From positions 1-61,846 of the forward strand of contig NZ_BAFB01000206.1 in NCBI RefSeq assembly GCF_000248075.1: 61,846 nt of DNA, written 5' to 3'. The position numbers and the translations under genes were made by a program. This DNA is from Gordonia otitidis NBRC 100426 (lineage in GTDB: Bacteria; Actinomycetota; Actinomycetes; Mycobacteriales; Mycobacteriaceae). The notes beneath the pieces are model-generated. The model saw only the letters and a list, made by a program, of their open reading frames with translations, had not been told where the DNA came from and made no database searches. Below, one piece after another: positions 1 through 7,625 of the stretch. How positions within the stretch are numbered: the first letter of the stretch is position 1; every line of letters begins with the position of its first letter.

Positions 1-558
1 TGACCCATCCGCCGGGCGCCCCGACGCACCGGTTCACCTCCTCCTGACCCGGCCGTGGCACGCGATCTCGTCAAAGCTCCGCGCGATGGCAGTCCTGTCC
101 ACGCCGCCCACAGACGGTCGACCACGCTGAGTGAGAGAGTTTATGGCTGCAGAACAAGCAACGGGCCCTCTCGCTTCCGCTCTCGGTCGAACTGCCATCG
201 CCCGGTACACTCACCATTGGTGACGTATATAGGAGTGCCCCCAGGCCCCTCATAGCCTTCTTATCTCCGTTGTCCCGCAGCACAATTCGACATTTTTCTT
301 CTTCCAACCGCCTACTGTTCTTTCGACGAGGACCCCAATACAGCGCGCGAGAAGGCGGCTGGTCTCGCGACGTTTCACTGCCCGGAACCACGGGGTTGAA
401 GGTCCGTCGCTTTCAGTACTGCGCCTTTAACCCCGCTCAAACGCACGCTCGCGGAATGTAGCCTCGTCGGCTGACTCGACCACACCGGACCGCTCCGCGG
501 CGCCAGACGTCGACGCCCGGCCGTCGGGCCCGATACACGCGGACAAGTACAAACAAGG
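1..558. other. Unassigned left flank
   Basis: No convincing gene is visible. Short open frames on both strands have Arg/Ser/Pro-rich translations, no good ribosome site and no recognisable domain. Base composition is less GC-rich than the rest, with a pyrimidine-rich stretch near 285-325. The left edge shows no continuation of the IS3 fragment at the right edge. It may be intergenic DNA or decayed mobile-element DNA. Confidence 0.4.
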
Positions 559-2976
559 TCACGATAGATCCGGAATATTCAAACTAGGCGCGGATCTCAC
601 ACCGTTCCAGAAGTTCAGCAGTGCACGTGCTGTCATCGAGACATCTGCGGCCGCGTCGTGCGCGTTCTCGTACGAAATCCCATGCGCTGCAACGAAATCC
701 GACAGTTTCGCGCCGGTGGAACCGTGATCGAATTTGCGGGACAGGTTCATTGTGTCGATGACCCGTTCGGGGTTGATGCCGTGTCCGCGGAGCATACTCG
801 TTTCGAAGTTCGCGTTGTGGGCGACGAATGTGACGTTGGGATCCTGGGCGAGTTCGCGCAGCCGATCCCGTTCACGGGAGTGGCTGAACGGGGTGCGGCC
901 GGCGAGCGAGTGATAGTCGATTCGGTGCACTTCCTTCATGCCGACGCCGATGGTGGGAGCTAGCTTCGGGTTGATGTCGTGGTAGGAGTTCACCGACTCG
1001 TGCACGGTACCGGAGCCGTCGATGACCTGGTATCCGGTCTGCAGGATCTCATGCTTGCCTGCGTGGGTGCCGTTGGTTTCGAAGTCGACAACAACGAACC
1101 GGCGTTGCGGATCCTGGCTGGGGTGATAGCTGCGATAGCAGTGGCGGACAGCGGCGTCGGCGGTGTCACCGGCGGCAACGCGTTCCTGGATGAGGCGTGT
1201 CGCTTCGTCGGTGCTGCATCCGCGGTAGCGCGCGAGTTGGCGTGCGGTGCTGTCGTTGGTGGCGAACGACGACTCTGACTTCGGGTTCTTCACCCACGAG
1301 AACCTGCCGTTGTTCTTCCGTGGAGCCTTGCTGTCGGCGGGCGCAGAACGCTGCTGTTCTACCTTGTCCCACACTGCTGCGAGCTCGTGTTTGCGGTCGG
1401 CGTAGGTGCGTCGTTGCGGATCGTTGGGGTCGATTGGTTCGTTGCGTCGCATCCAGTAGGTGCGGAAGTCGTGGTCGTCGATGTTGACGCTGATGGCGGC
1501 GCGGTCGGCTCCGGTGACATCCATCTGGTGTGCCAGCTGCGCCCGATACTTGACGGGGATGCCGTCTGCCCACTGGGCTGGGTCGGAGGCTGTCTTCGAC
1601 TCCCACGGGCACACATAGTTGCCGTTCTTGTCGAGGACAACGGCGTCGAGTTGTGCACGCTGCCATGGCTGATCGCCGCGCCACGCTGCTTTGGTGTGGG
1701 CGACGACGAGGTCCGGGTTGGCGTCAGCGAACTGTTTGGCCATGACCGGTTCCCATGCGTGGCCGCGTGGGGCGGAACCGGTGTGGTCACGCACCCCCTG
1801 CAACTGTTGGGCGACTTCCTCGTCGGTGATTGCCCGCAGCTTGTTGTCGATGACTGACTTGGGTGAACTGTAGGCGTCGAGTCCGAGTGCTTCGGCGGCG
1901 TCGGAGCCTCCCAGCCCTTGCTGGTGCGCTTCGAGCCATTCTCGGGTGGACTGCTCGTATTCGCCGATGTAGCTGGCGGAGCCGAGCGTGTTGCCTGCGA
2001 ACTGCGGCATCTGTTCGGTGTGCAGTTCGCCCGCGCGGGCCGCGTATTGGGCGGTGCAGTCCTTGTAGTAGTCGAGATCCTGGCGGGCCATCATGTAGTC
2101 GCCGTAGGCGTCGTTGAGGCGGGGGCGAATCTCGTTGAGGGCGTCAACGTCTGGGGGTGTTTGCGCGCGGGCGGTGTCCCATTCGGCGGTGACGGAGTCG
2201 AGGTGCTGGCGTGCGTTGTCGCGGGCGGTGACGAGTTGGTCGAGTTCGTCGCTGGCGCAGCGTGCGTCGACGGTGTCGAGGGCTTCGTCGATGTCCATGT
2301 GTCGTGCTCGGCCACGATGGCAGGCGATGGCTTCCTCACGCCACTGCTCGGTGTAGGCGCCGGACAGGGTGTCGCGTGCATGTTCGTCATATCCGGCGGC
2401 GGCAGCCATTTCTAGGCGCGTGTAGTCGTCCAGTCCCTGATCGGTAGGGGTGTCGCCGCACACGGTGCACATGTGCTCGTACTCGTCGCGTAACTGTTCT
2501 CGTGCTTCATCGAATGTGGGTGGCGGTGTGAGGGTTCCGTCAAGCTGGTGCTGTCGTGTTTGTTCGGCGAGACGTTCCCATTGGGCGCGTTCACTGACGG
2601 CTGCGTCCTCCACCGTGGCGATGCGCCGATCCCACGCTTGCGGAGTGTCCTCCTCGATGCCCAGGCCGCGTGCGTTGGTGGGGTCGAGGTGCGTGGCGCC
2701 GAAGGTGGCGCGTAGCTGGTCGATCTGGTGTTGCTCGTCCCATGCCTCGATGCGTTCAGCCAACTCGAGCTCACGTTCAGGGGTGAGCTCGCCGAGGAAC
2801 GCTGACCGTGTGGCCTCGAGGATTTCCAGGTGAAGGGCCGCGTCGTCGTGGTCAGCTTCGAGGAGCATGGTGGAGGCTTGAGCGGCTTCGAGCTCGCCGG
2901 TGCGTGCTTGGCATTTCTGGCGGGCATCGTCTGCGCAGCGCTTCGGGCCGTGTGGTTCGTTTTCGCCAATGCACAT
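559..2976 (-). CDS. YqaJ-type recombination nuclease fused to DEDDh 3'-5' exonuclease
   Basis: An 805-residue protein with two nuclease modules. Residues about 340-510 match the YqaJ/lambda-exonuclease family (PD-(D/E)XK fold): LGGSDAAEALG near 355, an acidic residue at E409, AQLDAVV (D444) and the ESKT pair E459/K461. Residues about 626-790 match DnaQ-type DEDDh exonucleases, with VVVDFETNG (D631, E633), a central AHNANFE motif and a late HDAAADV motif. The first 320 residues are acidic and helical with one CxxC (about 170-173) and are not recognised. YqaJ enzymes resect double-strand ends for annealing or recombination; DEDDh modules degrade 3' ends. The ATG start at 2976 has a GAGGAG ribosome site, and the leader carries ACATCGAAGCC. 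Domain calls are firm; the role in end processing is inferred. Confidence 0.88.
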   Translation of the reverse strand: MCIGENEPHGPKRCADDARQKCQARTGELEAAQASTMLLEADHDDAALHLEILEATRSAFLGELTPERELELAERIEAWDEQHQIDQLRATFGATHLDPTNARGLGIEEDTPQAWDRRIATVEDAAVSERAQWERLAEQTRQHQLDGTLTPPPTFDEAREQLRDEYEHMCTVCGDTPTDQGLDDYTRLEMAAAAGYDEHARDTLSGAYTEQWREEAIACHRGRARHMDIDEALDTVDARCASDELDQLVTARDNARQHLDSVTAEWDTARAQTPPDVDALNEIRPRLNDAYGDYMMARQDLDYYKDCTAQYAARAGELHTEQMPQFAGNTLGSASYIGEYEQSTREWLEAHQQGLGGSDAAEALGLDAYSSPKSVIDNKLRAITDEEVAQQLQGVRDHTGSAPRGHAWEPVMAKQFADANPDLVVAHTKAAWRGDQPWQRAQLDAVVLDKNGNYVCPWESKTASDPAQWADGIPVKYRAQLAHQMDVTGADRAAISVNIDDHDFRTYWMRRNEPIDPNDPQRRTYADRKHELAAVWDKVEQQRSAPADSKAPRKNNGRFSWVKNPKSESSFATNDSTARQLARYRGCSTDEATRLIQERVAAGDTADAAVRHCYRSYHPSQDPQRRFVVVDFETNGTHAGKHEILQTGYQVIDGSGTVHESVNSYHDINPKLAPTIGVGMKEVHRIDYHSLAGRTPFSHSRERDRLRELAQDPNVTFVAHNANFETSMLRGHGINPERVIDTMNLSRKFDHGSTGAKLSDFVAAHGISYENAHDAAADVSMTARALLNFWNGVRSAPSLNIPDLS

Positions 2977-3002
2977 GGCAGCGGCTCCTCATGATGTTGT
3001 TC

Positions 3003-3031
3003 GGCTTCGATGTATGTGGCTACTGATCCTA
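3003..3031 (-). promoter_or_regulatory. Promoter with ACATCGAAGCC leader element for the YqaJ-DEDDh gene
   Basis: On the minus strand a TAGGAT -10-like hexamer (3031-3026) is followed 12 bases later by ACATCGAAGCC (3013-3003), then GAGGAG and the start at 2976. This is one of eight perfect copies of the 11-mer in the window. Confidence 0.65.
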
Positions 3032-3114
3032 GTGGGGGGTTCTGTCAGCGAGAACTGTTCGACGACGACGACCACGGTGAACGGTAGGACGTTCGGACAG
3101 CTGCGGCCGAATAG

Positions 3115-3153
3115 CGGTTCGCCCCGCCTCGCTGTGCGAGATGGGGCGAACCG
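3115..3153 (-). terminator. Hairpin terminator after the DUF932 gene
   Basis: Inverted arms CGGTTCGCCCC and GGGGCGAACCG flank a shorter GC-rich inner stem. It lies just downstream of the stop at 3164 on the minus strand. There is no clear U tract, as is common in actinobacteria. Confidence 0.6.
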
Positions 3154-3163
3154 GTGGCGCAGG

Positions 3164-4156
3164 TCAGGCGTCGGCCATCTCGCGGATGAGTCCGAATGCC
3201 CGCGTGGTGAAGCTGTCTTCACCTGCGGTGAACTGGCGGCGTGCCCGCGACTCCGGCGACCGGGCGTTGCGGAACCACTGGTCGTACTCGGTGGCAGCCG
3301 CCACCGCCGACCACGCAGTGCCGGGGGCGTCCTGTTGCAGCTGGCTGGTGCGATACAGCCCGATCAGGTCCGATCGGCGCTTCTCCCAACGGGTTACAGC
3401 CGCCTTGCGGGCGTCGTCGGGCCGCGGATACAGCTGGTCGATGTAGACCAGGTAGTCGTCGAGCCGCATCGGGGAGCTGATCAGGCGCTCACCGAGCGCC
3501 GCGAACTCCTTCGCGTACCGGAATGCGCCGCGCATGGCGGTGGAAACGGCGGCGATGCGCTCCTCAGCGGACGAGCAGTGGCGGATCACCCAGCGGATCG
3601 GAAGGGACAAGCGCGTCGTGCAGCCATTCAAACACCACAAGCGCGTTCCCTCCAATTCCATTGTGACAGCACCAGTTCCGGCATGATCGGCACGGAATCG
3701 GAGGTCGAACGAAATGGCGTCCTTACCGCCGATGACGATCCCCGCTTCGGGCAGATTCATGGTGACGAACGTTTTGCGACCGAAGTCGAGTTCGCCGGCT
3801 GCGGTGAACACAGCACCCATCGATCGTGCGTTGTCGGCCAACGCGAACGCGGTCCGATTCTCCACCACCGTGTACGACGTCGCGCCCACCATGCCCAGCA
3901 CGATCGGCTTATCGTCGCGCAGAAGGAGTTTGCGGTTCGGTGCGAACGCCGAGTACTCGCCGTCATCGCCGATGACCGAGATCCCGGTGTCGCCGTCGAC
4001 GGTGGTGATGCCCCAGTCGAGGCCAGCGATCTTGAGCGCGTCGTCGATGTTGGTGGCGTGACTGATGTCGGTGCCCAGGACGAGGTCGGCGCGGACGCGG
4101 CCGACGGGGTCGGCGACAGTGGTTGCGCTGTCGGTGGAAGTGTCGATGACGGTCAT
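3164..4156 (-). CDS. DUF932 phage/plasmid-like protein
   Basis: A 330-residue protein of the DUF932 (TIGR03299, phage/plasmid-like) type. Family features seen are an N-terminal stretch with LDWGI, a central region with NRKLLLRDD and a VVENRTAFALAD segment, then FDLRFRADHAG and a helical C-terminal half rich in Arg/Trp/Tyr. The family is common on plasmids and phages, and its biochemical role is unknown. The ATG at 4156 lies downstream of AGAGGACC. The leader has both shared regulatory elements (TGCCGCACC and ACATCGAAGCC), which suggests co-regulation with the SSB operon and SbcC. A hairpin at 3115-3153 ends the unit, so it is probably monocistronic. Confidence 0.8.
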   Translation of the reverse strand: MTVIDTSTDSATTVADPVGRVRADLVLGTDISHATNIDDALKIAGLDWGITTVDGDTGISVIGDDGEYSAFAPNRKLLLRDDKPIVLGMVGATSYTVVENRTAFALADNARSMGAVFTAAGELDFGRKTFVTMNLPEAGIVIGGKDAISFDLRFRADHAGTGAVTMELEGTRLWCLNGCTTRLSLPIRWVIRHCSSAEERIAAVSTAMRGAFRYAKEFAALGERLISSPMRLDDYLVYIDQLYPRPDDARKAAVTRWEKRRSDLIGLYRTSQLQQDAPGTAWSAVAAATEYDQWFRNARSPESRARRQFTAGEDSFTTRAFGLIREMADA

Positions 4157-4180
4157 TGTGTGGTCCTCTCGGAGTTGGTT

Positions 4181-4229
4181 GGCTTCGATGTGGTTCCATC
4201 ACAACAGTTCGGGTCGGAAGGGTGCGGCA
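4181..4229 (-). promoter_or_regulatory. Promoter region with both shared elements, DUF932 gene
   Basis: Read on the minus strand: TGCCGCACC (4229-4221), then, 17 bases after its CGCACC core, the weak -10-like hexamer TGTGAT, then ACATCGAAGCC (4191-4181). The coding start is at 4156. The same order of elements precedes 23434 and sbcC. The rest of the 4157-4415 intergenic space shows nothing else recognisable. Confidence 0.6.
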
Positions 4230-4415
4230 CTGTGACTGTGCGCCAGCATCATTGCACCGGCTACCCGGCACGCAATGCGTGCACGTATAACAAGGGCACC
4301 TGTCGTCGCGGACTATCCGACGATCGGCGGACAGCGCCGACGGGCGGCGGTGTGATTTAGCTGCAGGGCAGCAACATCTAAGGCTGGGAGAGGTGGTCGG
4401 CAGCGCAGGCCGGCG

Positions 4416-5240
4416 TCATGCCCGCCGCGGATAGTGATCAGCGGTGAACGCCTCAACGATCTTGGCGTTGGGGTCGTAGCCGCCGTCGACTCGGACAGCC
4501 CGTGCCGCCTTCTTACGGCCGACGGTGTCCGGCACTGCCTGCGATCTCGCGAGGACTGTGCCCACCTGATAACCCTTCCCCCACAGCGCGTTGACCCGTG
4601 CTTGCGCGTCGACAGCCTTCGAGTCGTTGACCCAGGCGACGACGTCACCCCGGCACGACGGGTCACCGAACACCGCCCATGCCGGGCCGTAGCTGGTGTC
4701 CATTCGCTTAGCGGGCACTGGCTGCCCTTGCTGGTCGAACAGGGCGGGCTGCTCCCACACCCCTCCCCTTTTCTCGATGCGCCGCTGCAGCTTTCCTTCG
4801 GGGCTGCGCGGATCGTAAGTGGTCGGGTCGGGCAGCCCGTTCGCTGGGCGTTGGTGGGTGGTTTCCTTCGACGGGTGGACAGTTCTGCTGGTGCTGCGCG
4901 GTGTCGGCGCTGCCGCCGGTGTGGTTGGCGTCGCGGCGCGGGTTGACTGGTCGGCGGATCGGCCGCCGATGACGAGCATCGGTTCGTGCGCCGGGTCGTG
5001 CAGGTCGTCCACTATGCGCATGTCGAAGCCGGCGTTGTAGAAGCGTTCGATGGTTGCGGCCAGGTCGGGGCGCCGCGCCAACAGTTCCTCTTTGGTGGCC
5101 GGCGACTTCTCTAACTGCTCAACAACAGCTTGCATGTCGTGACTGCATTGCTGATAGGCGCGCTCTGCGGATTCGGCCCGGGTGAGGGTGTCATTCGAGC
5201 ATCGGCAGGGACCACCGCGGCAGTCGGCGGCAACACACAT
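4416..5240 (-). CDS. Hypothetical protein, plasmid-type
   Basis: A 274-residue soluble protein that I do not recognise. The N-terminus has a Cys cluster (residues 2, 8, 12, 14), followed by a helical charged segment (about 20-70). A Pro/Thr-rich linker lies around 95-130. The C-terminal 130 residues (EQPALFDQQG to the end) look folded, with Trp and Tyr positions, and include the turn YDPNAKIVEAF near the end. The ATG start at 5240 has GAAGGG upstream. No catalytic motif is visible. It heads a run of minus-strand genes but is separated from the following one by about 175 bases. Confidence 0.6.
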   Translation of the reverse strand: MCVAADCRGGPCRCSNDTLTRAESAERAYQQCSHDMQAVVEQLEKSPATKEELLARRPDLAATIERFYNAGFDMRIVDDLHDPAHEPMLVIGGRSADQSTRAATPTTPAAAPTPRSTSRTVHPSKETTHQRPANGLPDPTTYDPRSPEGKLQRRIEKRGGVWEQPALFDQQGQPVPAKRMDTSYGPAWAVFGDPSCRGDVVAWVNDSKAVDAQARVNALWGKGYQVGTVLARSQAVPDTVGRKKAARAVRVDGGYDPNAKIVEAFTADHYPRRA

Positions 5241-5326
5241 CAGCAGCGGCCCTTCTCTTCACGCTCCGTGGACAGTCCCATTGTTGCCTATGGCAGACGC
5301 AAATGCCGAGAGGTTGTGCGGGGACG

Positions 5327-5917
5327 TTACGGGCAGCTGTCGGCGTTGGCAGCTACTGGCAGGGCTGCAATGAGGGTGTCGGTGATGTCGTCGGCGAACG
5401 CGCGTAGCCGCTCGGGGTGCAGGGTGTGCAGTGCTGTGACAGCGTCTGCCAGTGAGGTGAGCGGCTGGTCGGCGGGCACACGGAACCGGCGACGGCTGCG
5501 GCTGATGGCGCCATCGGTTCTGATGTGCCTGAGCAGTGTGACGGTGCGGGGGGTGTCGGGGCGGTCCGGGTAGAAGCGGTAGCTGCCCATGATTTTGTGG
5601 GTGATGAACAGGGTGGTGAGTGTCGGATCGGCGCCGCACGGCAGCGCGCGGAGAGCGCCGGTGACGTTGTCACCCCAGCGTGTGCGGCGGGTGTCGTATT
5701 CGGCTAGTGCGGTGTGCTCGGCTGCGACGTGTAGGCGGGTCAGCTTGCGGCGTTGCGTTGTGGTGGCGGCCAGTTCGATGGCGCGCATCGATTCGGCGAT
5801 CCCGTCGTTGGTGGCGCGGTGTTGTGCCCACCGTAGGTCGCGAACCCGTTGCGCGGCGTCGAGCCGCTGTTGGGCGGCGTCGAGCTGCTGCAGGAGCTCG
5901 TCAACGGTGTCGCTCAT
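5327..5917 (-). CDS. Hypothetical coiled-coil protein, paralogue of the 6851-7522 product
   Basis: A 196-residue protein. The start is placed at the ATG at 5917 (MSDTVDELL); upstream in-frame sequence is Pro/Thr/Ser-rich, antisense-like and lacks a ribosome site. Residues 1-85 form a helical heptad-like region containing RATNDGIAES, which recurs in the product of 6851-7522 together with an EY..RR.RW stretch and a similar C-terminal half (GSYR, then a VPA.D.(L/I)T.. segment). The two are paralogues separated by one membrane-protein gene. Function is unknown. The helical N-terminus suggests self-association or binding to the intervening membrane protein. Confidence 0.7.
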   Translation of the reverse strand: MSDTVDELLQQLDAAQQRLDAAQRVRDLRWAQHRATNDGIAESMRAIELAATTTQRRKLTRLHVAAEHTALAEYDTRRTRWGDNVTGALRALPCGADPTLTTLFITHKIMGSYRFYPDRPDTPRTVTLLRHIRTDGAISRSRRRFRVPADQPLTSLADAVTALHTLHPERLRAFADDITDTLIAALPVAANADSCP

Positions 5918-5975
5918 TGATGTGCCGTTCGTTGGGTGTGCGTGAGGCGAGGGTGTTGCACGACGATCGCAGGCG

Positions 5976-6836
5976 TTACGTGCGGTCGTCACTGTCCGGG
6001 TCTGGGCGGGAGCCGCCGTGTCGCAGCACGATGTCGGCGGCGTCGAGTTGGGCGGAAAGCCGTTCGAGGGCGCTGGGGTCGACGTCGGTGGGGATCGGCG
6101 CGATGACGGCGTGCAGCTGGTGGGTGATGGTCGGTTCGTTGAGTGCGGCGTCGATGTCGTTGACCCGGGCGGCAAGCTCGTCGAGTTGCTGGACGCTGGC
6201 GTGGAGTGCGGTGAGGTCGGCGTTGAGCGCTGCGTCGGCGACGCTCAGTAGGTCGTTGTCGGTGGCGTCACCGGTGTTGGCGAGTTGTGAAGTGGTGTTG
6301 CGGTGGAGGTGGTTGCGGGCGTCGACGGCCGTGGCACGCTGGGTGATCTCCCACAGCGCTTCGTTGAGGTCGGTGAGAATCATGTCGGGATCGCCGAGCG
6401 CACCGCGCGACACCGCGCGCGAGGTGCTGATGGTGAGAGCAGCCTGTTTGGCGGCGTCGCATTCGGTGTGTACTGCCGGGGTGCGTAGGGAGGCGCTCGA
6501 CCATTTCCGTGGGCCGAGTGTTTCGTCGAGCGCGGTGATGGACTGTTCTGCTGCGGTGAGGCTGCGGGTGCTGTGCCAGCGGATGACGGCGGCGAGCACA
6601 ACTCCGGTTGCCAAACCTGAGATGAGGGCACCGACGACGGGTGTTGTCAGGCACAGCAACCCGAAGACGGCGATGCCGGCGATGATTCCGGCGCTGGCAG
6701 CTGTGCGTGGTGCGCGATCGTAGCGCTCGAGCACAGAGGGCATCACTGCCGCGGGATCGGCTGCGCCGCTGCGCAGCGGGTTGTACAGCACCCAGGTTGC
6801 GCCGTGGTCGATGAGGCGTAGTCGTGGTTGAGGCAT
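5976..6836 (-). CDS. Membrane protein with cytosolic helical tail
   Basis: A 286-residue protein. Two hydrophobic segments lie at about 48-65 and 68-87 (AGIIAGIAVFGLLCLTT and LISGLATGVVLAAVI), which fits a short membrane hairpin. The following 200 residues are hydrophilic and helical, with many Asp/Ala/Leu heptads, and end in acidic residues. It starts 14 bases after the stop of the upstream paralogue gene (6851-7522) and lies 58 bases before the next, so the three are probably one transcript. No ribosome site is clear at 6836. The function is not recognised; a membrane-anchored scaffold is possible. Confidence 0.7.
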   Translation of the reverse strand: MPQPRLRLIDHGATWVLYNPLRSGAADPAAVMPSVLERYDRAPRTAASAGIIAGIAVFGLLCLTTPVVGALISGLATGVVLAAVIRWHSTRSLTAAEQSITALDETLGPRKWSSASLRTPAVHTECDAAKQAALTISTSRAVSRGALGDPDMILTDLNEALWEITQRATAVDARNHLHRNTTSQLANTGDATDNDLLSVADAALNADLTALHASVQQLDELAARVNDIDAALNEPTITHQLHAVIAPIPTDVDPSALERLSAQLDAADIVLRHGGSRPDPDSDDRT

Positions 6837-6850
6837 GGTGTTGACGGTAG

Positions 6851-7522
6851 CTATCGGGTTGCGGTTGGCGCGGTAGCTGCACTGTCGGTGCCGGCGGCCC
6901 GTAGACGCTGGTAGTTGCTGGCTGGCAGGCGTAGTCGGGTGAAGACTCGGGCAGCGAGATCATCGTCGGCGAGGATGTGTTCGAACACGTAGGTGAGGGT
7001 GATCGGGTCGCGTGCGGGTACGTGAACGAACGCGTAGGCCTTCTTGACGCCGGGCCGCAGCACCTTGACTTTCACTGTGTCGACCGTCGGGTCGTGCCGG
7101 TAGCTGCCGACCACGACGTCCTGCATGAGCAGTGCGCGCAGGGCGTGGTTGTCGCCGACCGGACAGCCACGTACGGGCCCGTCGCCTGCCCGGTGGTCCC
7201 AGCGTTGTCTGCGCTGCTGATACTCGATGTCGGAGTCGTCCTCAGCTTGCCGGTGCTGGCGTTGCATCGCGCGCACGGTGCGGCGGTCGGCTCCGGACAG
7301 GAGGGCGATCTCGATGGCGCGCGCCGATTCCGCGATGCCGTCGTTGGTGGCCCGGTAGGCGCGCCGCGCATCGTCAACAGCGTCACGAAGTTGCTGCTCT
7401 CGCTGCTTTCCGCTCACGATCTCGGCGCTAAGTTCACTGCGCCGCGCTTTCGTTTCGGCGATCAGCCGGTCGAGGGTGGCCAGCGTTGCGGCGCGTGTTG
7501 ATGACGACGGGTGGGCAGCCAT
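6851..7522 (-). CDS. Hypothetical coiled-coil protein, paralogue of the 5327-5917 product
   Basis: A 223-residue protein. The start is the ATG at 7522 (MAAHPSSSTR), preceded by a strong GAGGAGG. The first 110 residues are helical and charged, including YRATNDGIAESARAIE, which is nearly identical to a stretch in the 5327-5917 product. The rest includes GSYRHDPTVD and VPARDPITLTYVFEHI, aligned with equivalent segments there. No catalytic motif is seen. The gene opens a probable three-gene operon and is separated from the large helicase gene upstream by about 100 bases. Confidence 0.72.
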   Translation of the reverse strand: MAAHPSSSTRAATLATLDRLIAETKARRSELSAEIVSGKQREQQLRDAVDDARRAYRATNDGIAESARAIEIALLSGADRRTVRAMQRQHRQAEDDSDIEYQQRRQRWDHRAGDGPVRGCPVGDNHALRALLMQDVVVGSYRHDPTVDTVKVKVLRPGVKKAYAFVHVPARDPITLTYVFEHILADDDLAARVFTRLRLPASNYQRLRAAGTDSAATAPTATR

Positions 7523-7625
7523 GCCGCATCCTCCTCTGTGGTCGAGTGAATGCGCGCATCGTACTGAGCCGATTTCGCCGCCCACCCTGTGATGGTGCGC
7601 TCCCCCTTGCCGCGCTCCCGCCGCT

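Noticed and set aside
71..391. Minus-strand frame of 106 codons near the left edge
   Set aside because: Product has no motif, an unlikely composition and no ribosome site.
2900..4360. Long plus-strand open frame (486 codons)
   Set aside because: It lies antisense to the DUF932 gene and its promoter, its product is compositionally biased, and no ribosome site or domain is present.
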